Shown piece by piece: positions 51,038 to 59,869 of a DNA stretch of 64,000 nt. The stretch comes from Mesotoga prima MesG1.Ag.4.2 (lineage in GTDB: Bacteria; Thermotogota; Thermotogae; Petrotogales; Kosmotogaceae), in contig NC_017934.1 in NCBI RefSeq assembly GCF_000147715.2, positions 1,984,001 to 2,048,000 of the forward strand, in the 5' to 3' direction. The position numbers were made by a program, and so were the translations under genes. Each line of letters opens with the position of its first letter. Within the stretch, counting starts at the first letter, position 1. A model generated the notes under the pieces. The model was not told where the DNA came from, searched no databases, and was given only the letters and a program-made list of their open reading frames with translations.

Positions 51038-51867
51038 ATCTACAAGAGCTAATCCATATATCGAAAAGAAAGCTTTCGGAGGCGGGAATAGAGAATTCCC
51101 GCTTCGTTATGATGTCCCTGTTTAGGGGAGTTCTTTCCTTGAATGAAGCCGATCTGATCCTCGATGGAGAGAAGGAAATCGAATCGAAGTTAAGCGCAAA
51201 ATATATGAAGGCCGTGGAAAGAGTTGTTGAGGGAGAGCCGATCGACTATGTATTAGGATTCAGAGAATTCTTTGGAATCAGGCTTGAGGTTACAAGGAGT
51301 GTTTTGATACCCCGAAATGAAACGGAAGAGCTAGTTGAGATAGTCATCGACGAAGAGAAGAATTCGAAAGTGTTCGCCGATATCGGAACTGGAAGCGGGG
51401 CGATAGCCTGTGCTTTGGCCCGCAATATTCCTTCTTCACTGGTCTTTGCAACAGACATCTCTAGAGATGCTCTCATGCTTGCCGAAAAGAATGCCAGAAC
51501 GAACGGAATATTCAATATTAGATTCATTGAAGGTGACAACATATCAGGACTGAATGACTTTCTAGATTCTGTCGAGGTCATCGTTTCCAACCCACCGTAT
51601 GTAAGGACGGGGGATTTAGATTCTCTGGACATCAACGTGAGGAAGTACGAACCTATGGTTGCTCTGGATGGAGGAAAAGACGGTCTTGACTTCTACAGGG
51701 AGTTTTTAAAATATCTACCAACAGGGAAAAAAGTTTATCTGGAAATATCTCAGTATGAGGCCGAGGGATTAAGAGAGTTAGTTTCTGATCTTAATGGATA
51801 TTCCTGTGAATTCAAAAAGGATTTGTCTGGAAATTACCGTTTCATGATTCTTCGTCCAGAAGTCTGA
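51034..51867 (+). CDS. prmC: Release factor glutamine methyltransferase PrmC
   Basis: The 277-residue enzyme methylates the GGQ Gln of peptide release factors. The N-terminal helical part (SKRKLSEAGIENS, DYVLGFREFFGI) leads to an AdoMet fold with FADIGTGSGAIACALA near 115, ATDISRDAL, and the target motif VIVSNPPYV near 185. GTG overlaps the previous stop. Its last 26 bases overlap the convergent sirtuin gene. Confidence 0.94.
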   Translation: MNLQELIHISKRKLSEAGIENSRFVMMSLFRGVLSLNEADLILDGEKEIESKLSAKYMKAVERVVEGEPIDYVLGFREFFGIRLEVTRSVLIPRNETEELVEIVIDEEKNSKVFADIGTGSGAIACALARNIPSSLVFATDISRDALMLAEKNARTNGIFNIRFIEGDNISGLNDFLDSVEVIVSNPPYVRTGDLDSLDINVRKYEPMVALDGGKDGLDFYREFLKYLPTGKKVYLEISQYEAEGLRELVSDLNGYSCEFKKDLSGNYRFMILRPEV

Positions 51868-52597
51868 GAGCTTCCTCTGAAAAGCTTTCAAGTTCAACTG
51901 AGAATATGTAGTCGGCAAGGTAATCAAGGCCAGTTTCATCTCTGTTGACAATCGCGACTCTGGCACCTGAGGATTTTGCAATTACTGGAAACTGAGCGGC
52001 GGGGTAAACCATCAAGGAGGATCCCATAGCTATAAAGAGATCGGACTTCAAAGCAGCATTCTCGGCTCTTCTTATTGCATCCTGGGGTAGCATTTCTCCG
52101 AAGAAAACGATGCTTGGCTTGATCAGGCCACCGCAATCACATCTAGGAACATCGGATCTTTCAAGCAATAACTCGACTTCTTTCCTTGTAAACCGTCTCT
52201 TACACTGCATGCATTCGAATTCGGAAACGGTCCCGTGTAGCTCCACAACTTCTTCTGCCCCAGACTTCTGTTGAAGTCCATCGATATTTTGCGTGATTAT
52301 CGTCTCAATTAGACCCAGGGTTTGTAGTCTGGTGAGGAGAATGTGAGTAGCGTTTGGGCTTACGTCCGACATAGTGTGTATTCTCTCCTTTGCTACTCTA
52401 TAGTACCTTGCCGGATCTTCAATGAAAGAGCTTAGCTCGAAGATGTCCGGAGAAATCTTGCTATATAGACCTCCCGGACTTCTGAAGTCGGGAATGCCGC
52501 TAGCGACAGATATACCTGCCCCCGTTAGTACAGAAGTGCAGGTCGATTCTCTTATCAGTGAAATGAAGTTCCTTGCTTCTTGACTTAGTCTACTCAC
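51842..52597 (-). CDS. cobB: NAD-dependent protein deacylase (sirtuin, Sir2/CobB)
   Basis: The enzyme removes acyl groups from lysines with NAD. LTGAGISVASGIPDFRSPGGLY carries the NAD-binding and nicotinamide loop; TQNIDGLQQKSG and VELHGTVSEF bring the catalytic His; the zinc ligands are CMQC and CDCGG; MGSSLMVYPAAQFP closes the NAD site. All key residues are present. The frame extends upstream to an ATG at 52663, but that would lie inside the preceding gene; GTG at 52597, overlapping the previous stop, fits family length. Neither start has an ideal ribosome binding site. Confidence 0.9.
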   Translation of the reverse strand: MSRLSQEARNFISLIRESTCTSVLTGAGISVASGIPDFRSPGGLYSKISPDIFELSSFIEDPARYYRVAKERIHTMSDVSPNATHILLTRLQTLGLIETIITQNIDGLQQKSGAEEVVELHGTVSEFECMQCKRRFTRKEVELLLERSDVPRCDCGGLIKPSIVFFGEMLPQDAIRRAENAALKSDLFIAMGSSLMVYPAAQFPVIAKSSGARVAIVNRDETGLDYLADYIFSVELESFSEEALRLLDEES

Positions 52598-53183
52598 CTC
52601 TCGAGAATTGAATCTTCGGGAAGATAGTCTTGCCCGTATTAGTCCATATGAATTCATTTCCATCTGCGGCTACGGTTGGAGCTGGATCTAGATTAATTAC
52701 CTTTGCGTCGGTCGGTATTGAAATTGTTAAGGAATAGGCATCACCTGTAAGGTCGAACTCCATGTCTCCCATGTCGGTATTAACAACACCATTTTCAACC
52801 GCTGCAAAGCCTGCGATAACAGCATGTTCGACTACTTTAACTCTGTTGGAACTCAGAACAGTTGCCGTTGACTGGAAGCTCTCTACTAACATCAGTCTGT
52901 CGAAGCTTTCCGAAAACTGAGTCATCGATTCCTGAAAGTCGGCCAGTTGTTCTTCCTGAGGCTTATCATACTGCTCGAGAAACTGAGTCATCTGGTCTGG
53001 TTTATTGAAGATTATCTCTGTCTCGATGTCAAGTGTCGCCCGTCCCTCGTAGTCATATGAATAGTTGCTGGTTGATGACAGGGTATCTATGTCCAGCCTG
53101 TTGTTGAATGCCATAAACATATTTATTGCGGTCATTCCAACCATGACAACAACAAGTATGATAAGAAGGGTATTGAATTTCAT
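52590..53183 (-). CDS. Membrane-anchored envelope protein of unknown function
   Basis: The 197-residue protein has a single N-terminal span (TLLIILVVVMVGMTAINMFMAF) and an extracytoplasmic beta-rich part (SYDYEGRATLDIETEIIF, DLTGDAYSLTISIPTDAKVI, NEFIWTNTGK). An acidic helical insert lies near 70-95. I do not recognise a family. ATG follows AGGAGGTTTT. It is coupled to the sirtuin gene by overlap, with no clear functional link. Confidence 0.65.
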   Translation of the reverse strand: MKFNTLLIILVVVMVGMTAINMFMAFNNRLDIDTLSSTSNYSYDYEGRATLDIETEIIFNKPDQMTQFLEQYDKPQEEQLADFQESMTQFSESFDRLMLVESFQSTATVLSSNRVKVVEHAVIAGFAAVENGVVNTDMGDMEFDLTGDAYSLTISIPTDAKVINLDPAPTVAADGNEFIWTNTGKTIFPKIQFSRGE

Positions 53184-53327
53184 TTAAAACCTCCTGACGA
53201 TTATTAGATTGATTCTGAGAATATGATAACATCATTCTGTGCTAAAATACATTGTACAAAGCTTTTCATTTGCCTTTGACGATCGGTATAGGTTTTTATT
53301 TCGAATTTCCGGTTTGGAGGGATTTCA

Positions 53328-54311
53328 TTGCGAATTCTTAGCGGTATGCGGTCTACAGGCAGACTTCACCTCGGTAATTTTATCACTCTGGAGAAGTGGA
53401 AAGAACTGCAAGACCAAGGGAACGAATGCTTTTACTTTGTGGCTAACTGGCACGGACTTACTTCCCATATAGACGAAACCTCTTCTTTTTACGATTGGAG
53501 TCTTGATATAGTGAGAACATACGTTTCGGCAGGTCTCGACCCAGAGAAATCTGTTCTCTTCATTCAGTCTGCAATAAAGGAGCATGCAGAGCTCTTTCTT
53601 TATTTCTCGATGCTCGTATCGGTTTCAAGGCTTGAACGAGTACCCACTTACAAGGATCAAAAGGAACAGATAACAGACAGAGATCTTTCAAGCGGCGGAT
53701 TCTTACTGTACCCTGTTCTTCAGGCCGCAGATATTCTAATGTATCTTGCCACAGGAGTTCCAGTCGGTGAGGATCAGATATATCACGTGGAGTTGACAAG
53801 GGAGATCGCCAGAAAATTCAACAATCAGTTTGCCGAGGTCTTCCCTGAGCCGGAACCGATTCTCGCAAAGGTTCCAAAGCTTCCCGGAACGGATGGCAGG
53901 AAGATGTCTAAGAGCTACGGAAACTATATCCTAATAGACACAGATGAGAAAGAGCTATGGAAAATGATAGCTCCAATGATGACCGATCCGGCAAGAATGA
54001 GAAGGACTGATCGGGGAGACCCTGAAAAATGCCCGGTCTGGGATTACCACAAAGCATTCACTACCTCTGATGAAGAAAAGAGATGGGTTGTTGAGGGTTG
54101 CAAGACGGCGGGAATCGGTTGCATCGAGTGCAAGAGACTTCTTCATAAGAATCTAGTTCAAAGGCTTTCTCCCGTCTGGGAAAAACTCTCTCATCTAAAA
54201 GAGAATTCAGATGAGCTTTTCGAAATAATCGAAGATGGCAATAAGAAAGCTAGAGAGGTTGCAAAAGGGACAATGAAAAGGGTTATTGAAGCAACGAAGT
54301 TGGGGTGGTGA
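53328..54311 (+). CDS. trpS: Tryptophanyl-tRNA synthetase
   Basis: A class I synthetase of 327 residues. SGMRSTGRLHLGN at the start is the HIGH motif and GRKMSKSYGN near 195 the KMSKS loop. Typical motifs such as LQAADILMYLATGVPVGEDQ near 130 hold the substrate. TTG at 53328 follows GGAGGG. scpA follows after two bases. Confidence 0.95.
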   Translation: MRILSGMRSTGRLHLGNFITLEKWKELQDQGNECFYFVANWHGLTSHIDETSSFYDWSLDIVRTYVSAGLDPEKSVLFIQSAIKEHAELFLYFSMLVSVSRLERVPTYKDQKEQITDRDLSSGGFLLYPVLQAADILMYLATGVPVGEDQIYHVELTREIARKFNNQFAEVFPEPEPILAKVPKLPGTDGRKMSKSYGNYILIDTDEKELWKMIAPMMTDPARMRRTDRGDPEKCPVWDYHKAFTTSDEEKRWVVEGCKTAGIGCIECKRLLHKNLVQRLSPVWEKLSHLKENSDELFEIIEDGNKKAREVAKGTMKRVIEATKLGW

Positions 54312-54313
54312 AG

Positions 54314-55006
54314 ATGGAACAACTCGAACTGGTCTTCAGTTTCCCGGAATTTGAAGGACCGCTTGATCTACTGGTTTTTCTTGTTAGAAAACATCGGGTG
54401 GATATACGCTCAATTCCAATCACTGTCATAGCAGATGAGTTCATAACACACGTCAACAAGATGAAATCTCTGGACATGGTCGTCACATCTGATTTCCTCG
54501 TCATGGCTTCAACCCTTATGGAAATGAAGTCTAAAGCGCTTCTCCCAAGAATGAGTGGCGGCGAAGCCGAAACATTTGACAATCAGAGAAAGGAACTTTA
54601 CAGGAGAGTAGAAGAGTATAAAGCTCTCAAGGACCTTTCCAAAGAATTTCGGGTCAAGCTCTACGATGCTTACAGCTACGAAAGAGCTACGGCAAAACCG
54701 ACGGTCGATCAGAAAAGGAAGGAAGATCTCCCCGAGGAACTGACGGAGGCCTTCAAGGCTATCCTCAAAGAGACGGTTCTGAGAGATAGAGTCTATACGA
54801 TTGTCTCGGAAAGTATCAACGTCGAAGATCGAATGCTTCAGATAGAGCAGCTATACGAGACGATAGAGCTATACAAATTTCTAATGAGTCTCGAAAGCAG
54901 GTCGGAAATCATCGTCTCCTTTCTTGCAGTACTTGAGCTGTTGAAATTGAACAGATACTATCTTGACACGGTAGAACCTCTAACTCTCAGGAGGAAGGCT
55001 TCGTGA
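54314..55006 (+). CDS. scpA: Segregation and condensation protein A
   Basis: The 230-residue kleisin bridges SMC heads in the condensin complex. The N-terminal part FPEFEGPLDLLVFLVRKHRVDI is the family hallmark, DFLVMASTLMEMKSKALLP follows, and the C-terminal winged helix is SRSEIIVSFLAVLELLKLN. ATG at 54314 follows GGGGTGGTGAAG. scpB overlaps by four bases. Confidence 0.95.
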   Translation: MEQLELVFSFPEFEGPLDLLVFLVRKHRVDIRSIPITVIADEFITHVNKMKSLDMVVTSDFLVMASTLMEMKSKALLPRMSGGEAETFDNQRKELYRRVEEYKALKDLSKEFRVKLYDAYSYERATAKPTVDQKRKEDLPEELTEAFKAILKETVLRDRVYTIVSESINVEDRMLQIEQLYETIELYKFLMSLESRSEIIVSFLAVLELLKLNRYYLDTVEPLTLRRKAS

Positions 55007-55641
55007 GCGAGGAACTGACAAAAAAGGCGATAATTGAAGCGCTGATATTCTCAGCAAGAAGCGGAATCGAGCCATCGAGAATCGCTGCGATCACGGGCAT
55101 GAAACTAAACCAGGTAATGCTTCTCCTGGAGGAGCTGGAAAGAGAATACGGAGGTCATGAACACGGAGTTATGATCAAATCCGTCAACGGCAAACTCAGG
55201 TTCTATACTAAAGCCTCAATTCAGTCATTTGTAAGTCAGATATCTGTAAGACCTTTAGTAAGCATCACAGATACCCAGATGGAGTCCCTTGCGATAGTCG
55301 CGGTTAAGGGCCCGCTTACAAGAAACGATGTAGAACTTATAAGAGGTCGTTCCTCTCAGGGACAGCTCCTGGAGTTATCAAAAATGGGGCTCATAAGCAA
55401 GAGAAAATCTAGGCTACCTGGAAGGCCTTATCTCTACAAAGTTACCTCCCGTTTCTACGAGTTGTTCCAGGTCGATGATCTTAAGGAGATAGTAAACGGT
55501 TTGGCCTTCAGCAAGGAGGAAGATGATCTTGAAACTTCACGAGATAATCTCTCAGATAACGAACATGTCGAGGAGAAAGTCGACTCAAGCGATTCTGGAC
55601 GGGAGAGTGAAAGTGAACGGCCGGATCGAGACTTACCCTAG
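55003..55641 (+). CDS. scpB: Segregation and condensation protein B
   Basis: The 212-residue protein has two winged helices: KKAIIEALIFSARSGIEPSRIAAITG and TDTQMESLAIVAVKGPLTRNDVELIRGRSS, followed by GRPYLYKVTSRFYELF. It works with ScpA and SMC in chromosome compaction. The acidic tail after 180 is encoded by sequence that also codes for the start of rluB in another frame. GTG overlaps the scpA stop. Confidence 0.93.
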   Translation: MSEELTKKAIIEALIFSARSGIEPSRIAAITGMKLNQVMLLLEELEREYGGHEHGVMIKSVNGKLRFYTKASIQSFVSQISVRPLVSITDTQMESLAIVAVKGPLTRNDVELIRGRSSQGQLLELSKMGLISKRKSRLPGRPYLYKVTSRFYELFQVDDLKEIVNGLAFSKEEDDLETSRDNLSDNEHVEEKVDSSDSGRESESERPDRDLP

Positions 55642-56299
55642 GCTTGACGTTTTTTCCGAGAGTTCGGAGATTCTTCTTGACGGAAATAGACTGATTTTCT
55701 CTAGTGAAGAGAAAGTGGTTTATCTCGTCAATAAGCCAATAGGATACCTGAGTGCCATGAGTGATGATCGCGGAAGAAAGACGCTCTCCGATCTAGTCTC
55801 AGATCGAATAAAAGAAAGGGTATTTCATGTCGGAAGACTGGATCAGGACAGCTGCGGTCTGATACTCATGACGAATGACGGTGATCTTTCCAATCTTGTT
55901 TCCCATCCGGCATCGGAGATCGAGAAAACCTATGTAGTAGGAATAAAGGGAAAATTGACCGATCGCGATCTTGAAGCTGTGAAGGGTGGGTTGACGCTCG
56001 GGGATGGATTCAAGACGTCGCCTGCAAAGATAAGGCTTGTGAGAAGCGACGGCGACTTTTCGAAGTATGCGATTACCATTCATGAGGGTCATAAGAGAGA
56101 GATTCGGGAGATCTTTAGGGTATTAAACAAGTCTGTATCGAGCCTTGTTAGAGTATCCATAGGTCCTTTGAGCATATCTCTCGTTCCCAGTCCCGGCGAC
56201 ATCAAACGTTTGAGCCGCAAAGAGATCGCATTACTGGAAAACGGGGCCCATCGCAAGGCCCCGAAGAAAGCTCAGAGAAAGAATAATTTTGGGAGTTAG
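55529..56299 (+). CDS. rluB: 23S rRNA pseudouridine synthase RluB-type
   Basis: The 256-residue enzyme has an N-terminal S4 RNA-binding domain (NMSRRKSTQAILDGRVKVNG) and a catalytic domain with HVGRLDQDSCGLILMTNDGDL near 98, where Asp is the nucleophile. The NKPIGYLSAMSDDRGRKTL stretch is typical of the RsuA/RluB branch. TTG at 55529 lies eight bases after AGGAGGA; ATG at 55523 is only two bases from it. Either start overlaps scpB by more than 110 bases, needed to include the S4 domain. Confidence 0.92.
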   Translation: MKLHEIISQITNMSRRKSTQAILDGRVKVNGRIETYPRLDVFSESSEILLDGNRLIFSSEEKVVYLVNKPIGYLSAMSDDRGRKTLSDLVSDRIKERVFHVGRLDQDSCGLILMTNDGDLSNLVSHPASEIEKTYVVGIKGKLTDRDLEAVKGGLTLGDGFKTSPAKIRLVRSDGDFSKYAITIHEGHKREIREIFRVLNKSVSSLVRVSIGPLSISLVPSPGDIKRLSRKEIALLENGAHRKAPKKAQRKNNFGS

Positions 56300-56308
56300 A
56301 GTTAAAGA

Positions 56309-57259
56309 CTAGTCGGTTAGATCGACGACGAAAGCCCCTATATATGTATCGGCCGCGCCGTAGTATAGTATGAGTCTATCTTCTTTAATCACAGCCCCTT
56401 CTATGAATATTACGTTTGGAACCTGCCCTTGTTTCTCCCAGGAAAGTTCCGGTTCTGCAAGAGGTTTGTCGGTTCTCTTGATAATCTTTCTGGGATTCTC
56501 GATATCAAACAAAGCAGCTCCAGGTCTATAAATCGTGGAGAAATCAGCACTGTTATATATCAACAGAATCCCTTCGTCAGTAATGATTGGCGCTGGCCCC
56601 GGTTCAATCAACCTGCTATCGAAACTTCCCTGTCTTGGTTCCATGACGGGTCTGGGGAAAATTGTCCAGTTCTTCAGGTCTGTGGAGTAAGCGAGTTTTA
56701 TTGAGGAATCACCAAAATACATGTAGTACTTGTTGTCGATCTTCGCAGGTACTATAGCACCGGACTTTGACCAAGTGTCATCTTTGAATACCGGTCCCAG
56801 CTTTTCCCATTCTGCAAAGTCCTTTGAAGTTGCGATGCAAAGCCTAGCCTTTCCTCCATCGTATCCCGTGTAAGTAAGGATGTACAGGTCGTCAATCTTA
56901 ACGATACGGGGATCTTCGCATCCACCTGGGATTTCATATGGTTCTGTTGGGTATATAAGGGGGGAAGGCTCTCTTGTAAATTCAAACCCATCGGTGGACT
57001 TCGCAAGGCCGATTCTGGATGTGCCGTTCCATCTACCCGTGCCACTCCAGTCTTCCGATCTGTAGAGAAGGTAAATTGTAGAGTCTACCATTATGGCGGC
57101 CGGATTAAAAACCGCTTTGCTTTCCCATTCGATCCCCTGTGGCATAAGAAGCGGAAAATCAGAAGCTCTCTCCATGGTGTATAGAGATTCGAAATCTATC
57201 GAAACGGCAACGCCAATTACACATGAGAAAAGCAGCACAATTACCAAAGATCTTTTCAT
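56309..57259 (-). CDS. Secreted GH130-family protein
   Basis: The 316-residue protein has a signal peptide (KRSLVIVLLFSCVIGVAVS) and a five-bladed propeller of the GH130 family: FNPAAIMVDSTIYLLYR, then GGCEDPRIVKIDDLYILTYTGYDG, with the catalytic Asp in EDPR, and YYGAADTYIGAFVVDL at the end. GH130 enzymes split beta-mannosides with phosphate or, in exported members, water. Export suggests a hydrolase because phosphate attack is normally useful only inside the cell. It follows the cytoplasmic paralogue by four bases; ATG at 57259 has AGGAGT upstream. Confidence 0.82.
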   Translation of the reverse strand: MKRSLVIVLLFSCVIGVAVSIDFESLYTMERASDFPLLMPQGIEWESKAVFNPAAIMVDSTIYLLYRSEDWSGTGRWNGTSRIGLAKSTDGFEFTREPSPLIYPTEPYEIPGGCEDPRIVKIDDLYILTYTGYDGGKARLCIATSKDFAEWEKLGPVFKDDTWSKSGAIVPAKIDNKYYMYFGDSSIKLAYSTDLKNWTIFPRPVMEPRQGSFDSRLIEPGPAPIITDEGILLIYNSADFSTIYRPGAALFDIENPRKIIKRTDKPLAEPELSWEKQGQVPNVIFIEGAVIKEDRLILYYGAADTYIGAFVVDLTD

Positions 57260-57263
57260 CAAA

Positions 57264-58145
57264 TCAACTCCTTATCCAGTTTACCACCGTCTCTTTGTCA
57301 ATTGTGGCAAGAGCGATATGGTTATCGGCTGCGCCATAGTAGACAAAGTACTTTTCTTCATGTTCCACCATCGCATCGGAGAACACAACGTTGGGGACAC
57401 CTCCGAAAATCTCCCACTCTTCTTCCGGTTCAAGGATCGGTTCATCACTCCTCTTTACAACTTTCTCGGGATTCTCCAGATCAAGGAGCATAAATCCAAG
57501 TCTATAAGTTGGACTTGCAGTATTTTCTACTCCGTGATAAAGGACTAGCCAACCATATTCAGTCTCTATTGGCGGGGCCCCCACGCCGATTTTAAGGTTG
57601 TCCCACTTACCAGATCTTGGACCGGCTATCGGGGTGAATTCCGTCCAGGTCCTCAGATCTTCCGAATACGCCAGATACATGTCGGGTTCGATCCTATGGA
57701 ACATGAGATATCGACCTTTTACTTTCGCCGGGAATAGCGCAGCATCTTTGTTATTTACATCCGGGATTATCACTCCGTGACGTTCCCACCTGAGAAAGTC
57801 GGTAGTCGAAGCCATAGATATTCGTACGCCTTTTGGAGAGTAGGCCGTGTACTGCATATAGACTTTTCCTTCAATTTCTGTAAGCCTTGGATCTTCTACA
57901 CCATAAAGCTCCCACTGACTCCCTGGAGTGAAGACCGGTTTTTCGAGGCGGTTGAATCTAACACCATCTAATGAAACGGCGTATCCCATTCTCGAAACCA
58001 TATCTTCGCCCTGAGCCCTATAAATCATGTGAAACAATCCTTGGCGTTTTATAACGGCGCAGTTGAAAACATACTTGGATTCCCAATGATGTTGCGAGAT
58101 CGGAGAAAATAGGGGATTTAACGGATGTCTTTCTAGTTTGATCAC
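57264..58145 (-). CDS. GH130-family beta-mannoside phosphorylase
   Basis: The 293-residue cytoplasmic protein has LERHPLNPLFSP, FNCAVIKRQGLFHMIYRAQGED, YGVEDPRLTEIEGKVYMQYTAYSP with the catalytic Asp, and YYGAADNHIALA near the end. GH130 phosphorylases convert mannosyl disaccharides and phosphate to mannose 1-phosphate and free sugar. As the gene after the sugar permeases, it should process the imported oligosaccharide. The linkage is not known. GTG at 58145 follows GAGGAG; GTG at 58154 adds three residues. Confidence 0.87.
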   Translation of the reverse strand: MIKLERHPLNPLFSPISQHHWESKYVFNCAVIKRQGLFHMIYRAQGEDMVSRMGYAVSLDGVRFNRLEKPVFTPGSQWELYGVEDPRLTEIEGKVYMQYTAYSPKGVRISMASTTDFLRWERHGVIIPDVNNKDAALFPAKVKGRYLMFHRIEPDMYLAYSEDLRTWTEFTPIAGPRSGKWDNLKIGVGAPPIETEYGWLVLYHGVENTASPTYRLGFMLLDLENPEKVVKRSDEPILEPEEEWEIFGGVPNVVFSDAMVEHEEKYFVYYGAADNHIALATIDKETVVNWIRS

Positions 58146-58157
58146 AACTCTCACTCC

Positions 58158-58976
58158 TCATTTCAATGACATAGAGATTCCCTGAAGAAAGTACTTTCTG
58201 AACACCAGAAATATTACTACCATCGGCATTGTTTGCAATACAGAACCGGCCAGGACTGGACCCAGATAACTCCCGTACTGCATATTAAAACTTGCAAGTA
58301 GTACAGAGAGAGGCATCTTCGAATAGTCGCTTACCACAATCAGTGGCCACATGAAATTATCCCATATTCCTATGAAAGTGAAGAGACCTACGATCGATAC
58401 AGTTGAGCTTGTCAGTGGAACCAATACCTTGGTGATTATCCATAGATCATTGGCTCCATCCATTCTGGCCGCTTCCAGGTATTCGTTGGGAACTGCTCTG
58501 AACGACTGTGTAAACATGAAGACTCCCCAAGCAGAGACGAGTGAAGGTAGAATCAATGCCGTTCTAGTGTCTATAAGACCCAGATTTTTAATAAGAACGT
58601 ACAGTGGAACTATGAATAAAAATCCCGGAAAGATCATCTGAAAGATTATGAAGTTGAATACGGCGTTTCTTCCCTTGAAGTTAAGCCTTGAAAGGGCGAA
58701 GCCAACAAGCGCTGAAGATACTAGGACACCGAGGGTAACTGTAACCGAAATGAAGATTGAATTGCCAAGAGCCTGAATAAATGGTCTCTCCATCTTGTCT
58801 GCGGCCTCAAGAATGAATCTGTAATTGTCCAGAGTAAACTGACTTGGAAGAAAACCTGAATAAATCTCATTGGTTGGTTTGAACGATGAGAGAAGCATCC
58901 ATACATAAGGATAAATCCAAAGTATTGAGGCGGCAAAAAGAAATACATAAAGGATTATTGTCGGGACCTTCTTCAT
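58158..58976 (-). CDS. Sugar ABC transporter permease (MalG type)
   Basis: The 272-residue protein has six spans and the cytoplasmic EAA loop EYLEAARMDGANDLWIITKV near residue 180. The periplasmic start KPTNEIYSGFLPSQFTLDNY is typical of MalG-like subunits. It pairs with the permease encoded just upstream (four-base overlap). Confidence 0.92.
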   Translation of the reverse strand: MKKVPTIILYVFLFAASILWIYPYVWMLLSSFKPTNEIYSGFLPSQFTLDNYRFILEAADKMERPFIQALGNSIFISVTVTLGVLVSSALVGFALSRLNFKGRNAVFNFIIFQMIFPGFLFIVPLYVLIKNLGLIDTRTALILPSLVSAWGVFMFTQSFRAVPNEYLEAARMDGANDLWIITKVLVPLTSSTVSIVGLFTFIGIWDNFMWPLIVVSDYSKMPLSVLLASFNMQYGSYLGPVLAGSVLQTMPMVVIFLVFRKYFLQGISMSLK

Positions 58977-59857
58977 ACAATCTCCACCTCCCTCTCGATC
59001 AGCTTCCTTGTAAGCAATACACAGCCATAGCTAAGTAATGCAACAACTATAGCCAGTGTTGAAGCGTACCCCGGGTTGATCTTCTGGAAGGCTGTCGTAT
59101 AAATCAGCATTTGAAATGTGTATGTAGTTCTCATTGGTCCCCCTCCAGTAATCAAGAAAGGTTCCGTGAATATTCCGAAAGTCAGAGTAAGAGAGAGAAC
59201 CAGTACCATGACAATCGACGGGTTTATCAAAGGTAGAGTTATCCTGAAGAACTTTGTCATCTTTCCGGCCCCATCAAGTTCTGCGGCCTCGTAAAGGCTC
59301 TCCGGGATTGCCTGAAGACCGGAAAAGAGTATTAGACCGTAGTATCCTATGAATTTCCATGTGACCATGATCGCTATTGAAAGAGTGGCCAGTTGAGGAC
59401 TGCTGAACCAGGGAACCGTAATTCCAAAAATTGCTCTTGTTAATCCATTCAAGGGGCCGTTTATCGCGAAGAGCTTCTGAAAAATTATGGAATATGCCAC
59501 TCCCGATGAGACATTTGCTACGAGAAATGCGAGTATGAAAAACGTTCGGAATAGCTTGACTCTCTTCAATCCAAGGGCAAAGAGTAAGGAAAGACCGAGA
59601 ACCATGGGGATGAAGTACAGCATGAAGTTAAATGTATTGAAGAAAACTCTCCAGAACATTTCGTCCTGAAATAGTTCTATGAAGTTGTCAAACCAGATGA
59701 ACTTCCTTGGGGTGAAGTAGTTCCATTTTGACAAAGCAAGTATAACAAGCCACACAAATGGGTAACCCCAGAATATTGCCGTGTATACCAAATATCCCCC
59801 AGACAGAGACCAGCCCTTTATTGCATCGATGGTTTTCAGTCTCTTCCTCACTCTCAA
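58973..59857 (-). CDS. Sugar ABC transporter permease (MalF type)
   Basis: The 294-residue protein has six spans and the EAA loop IPESLYEAAELDGAGKMTKF near residue 195. The N-terminal topology and FNTFNFMLYFIPMVLGLSLLFAL region match MalF-type subunits. It is encoded between the binding protein and the second permease. No ATPase gene is in the operon. Confidence 0.92.
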   Translation of the reverse strand: MRVRKRLKTIDAIKGWSLSGGYLVYTAIFWGYPFVWLVILALSKWNYFTPRKFIWFDNFIELFQDEMFWRVFFNTFNFMLYFIPMVLGLSLLFALGLKRVKLFRTFFILAFLVANVSSGVAYSIIFQKLFAINGPLNGLTRAIFGITVPWFSSPQLATLSIAIMVTWKFIGYYGLILFSGLQAIPESLYEAAELDGAGKMTKFFRITLPLINPSIVMVLVLSLTLTFGIFTEPFLITGGGPMRTTYTFQMLIYTTAFQKINPGYASTLAIVVALLSYGCVLLTRKLIEREVEIV

Positions 59858-59869
59858 TCACCCCTTCTC

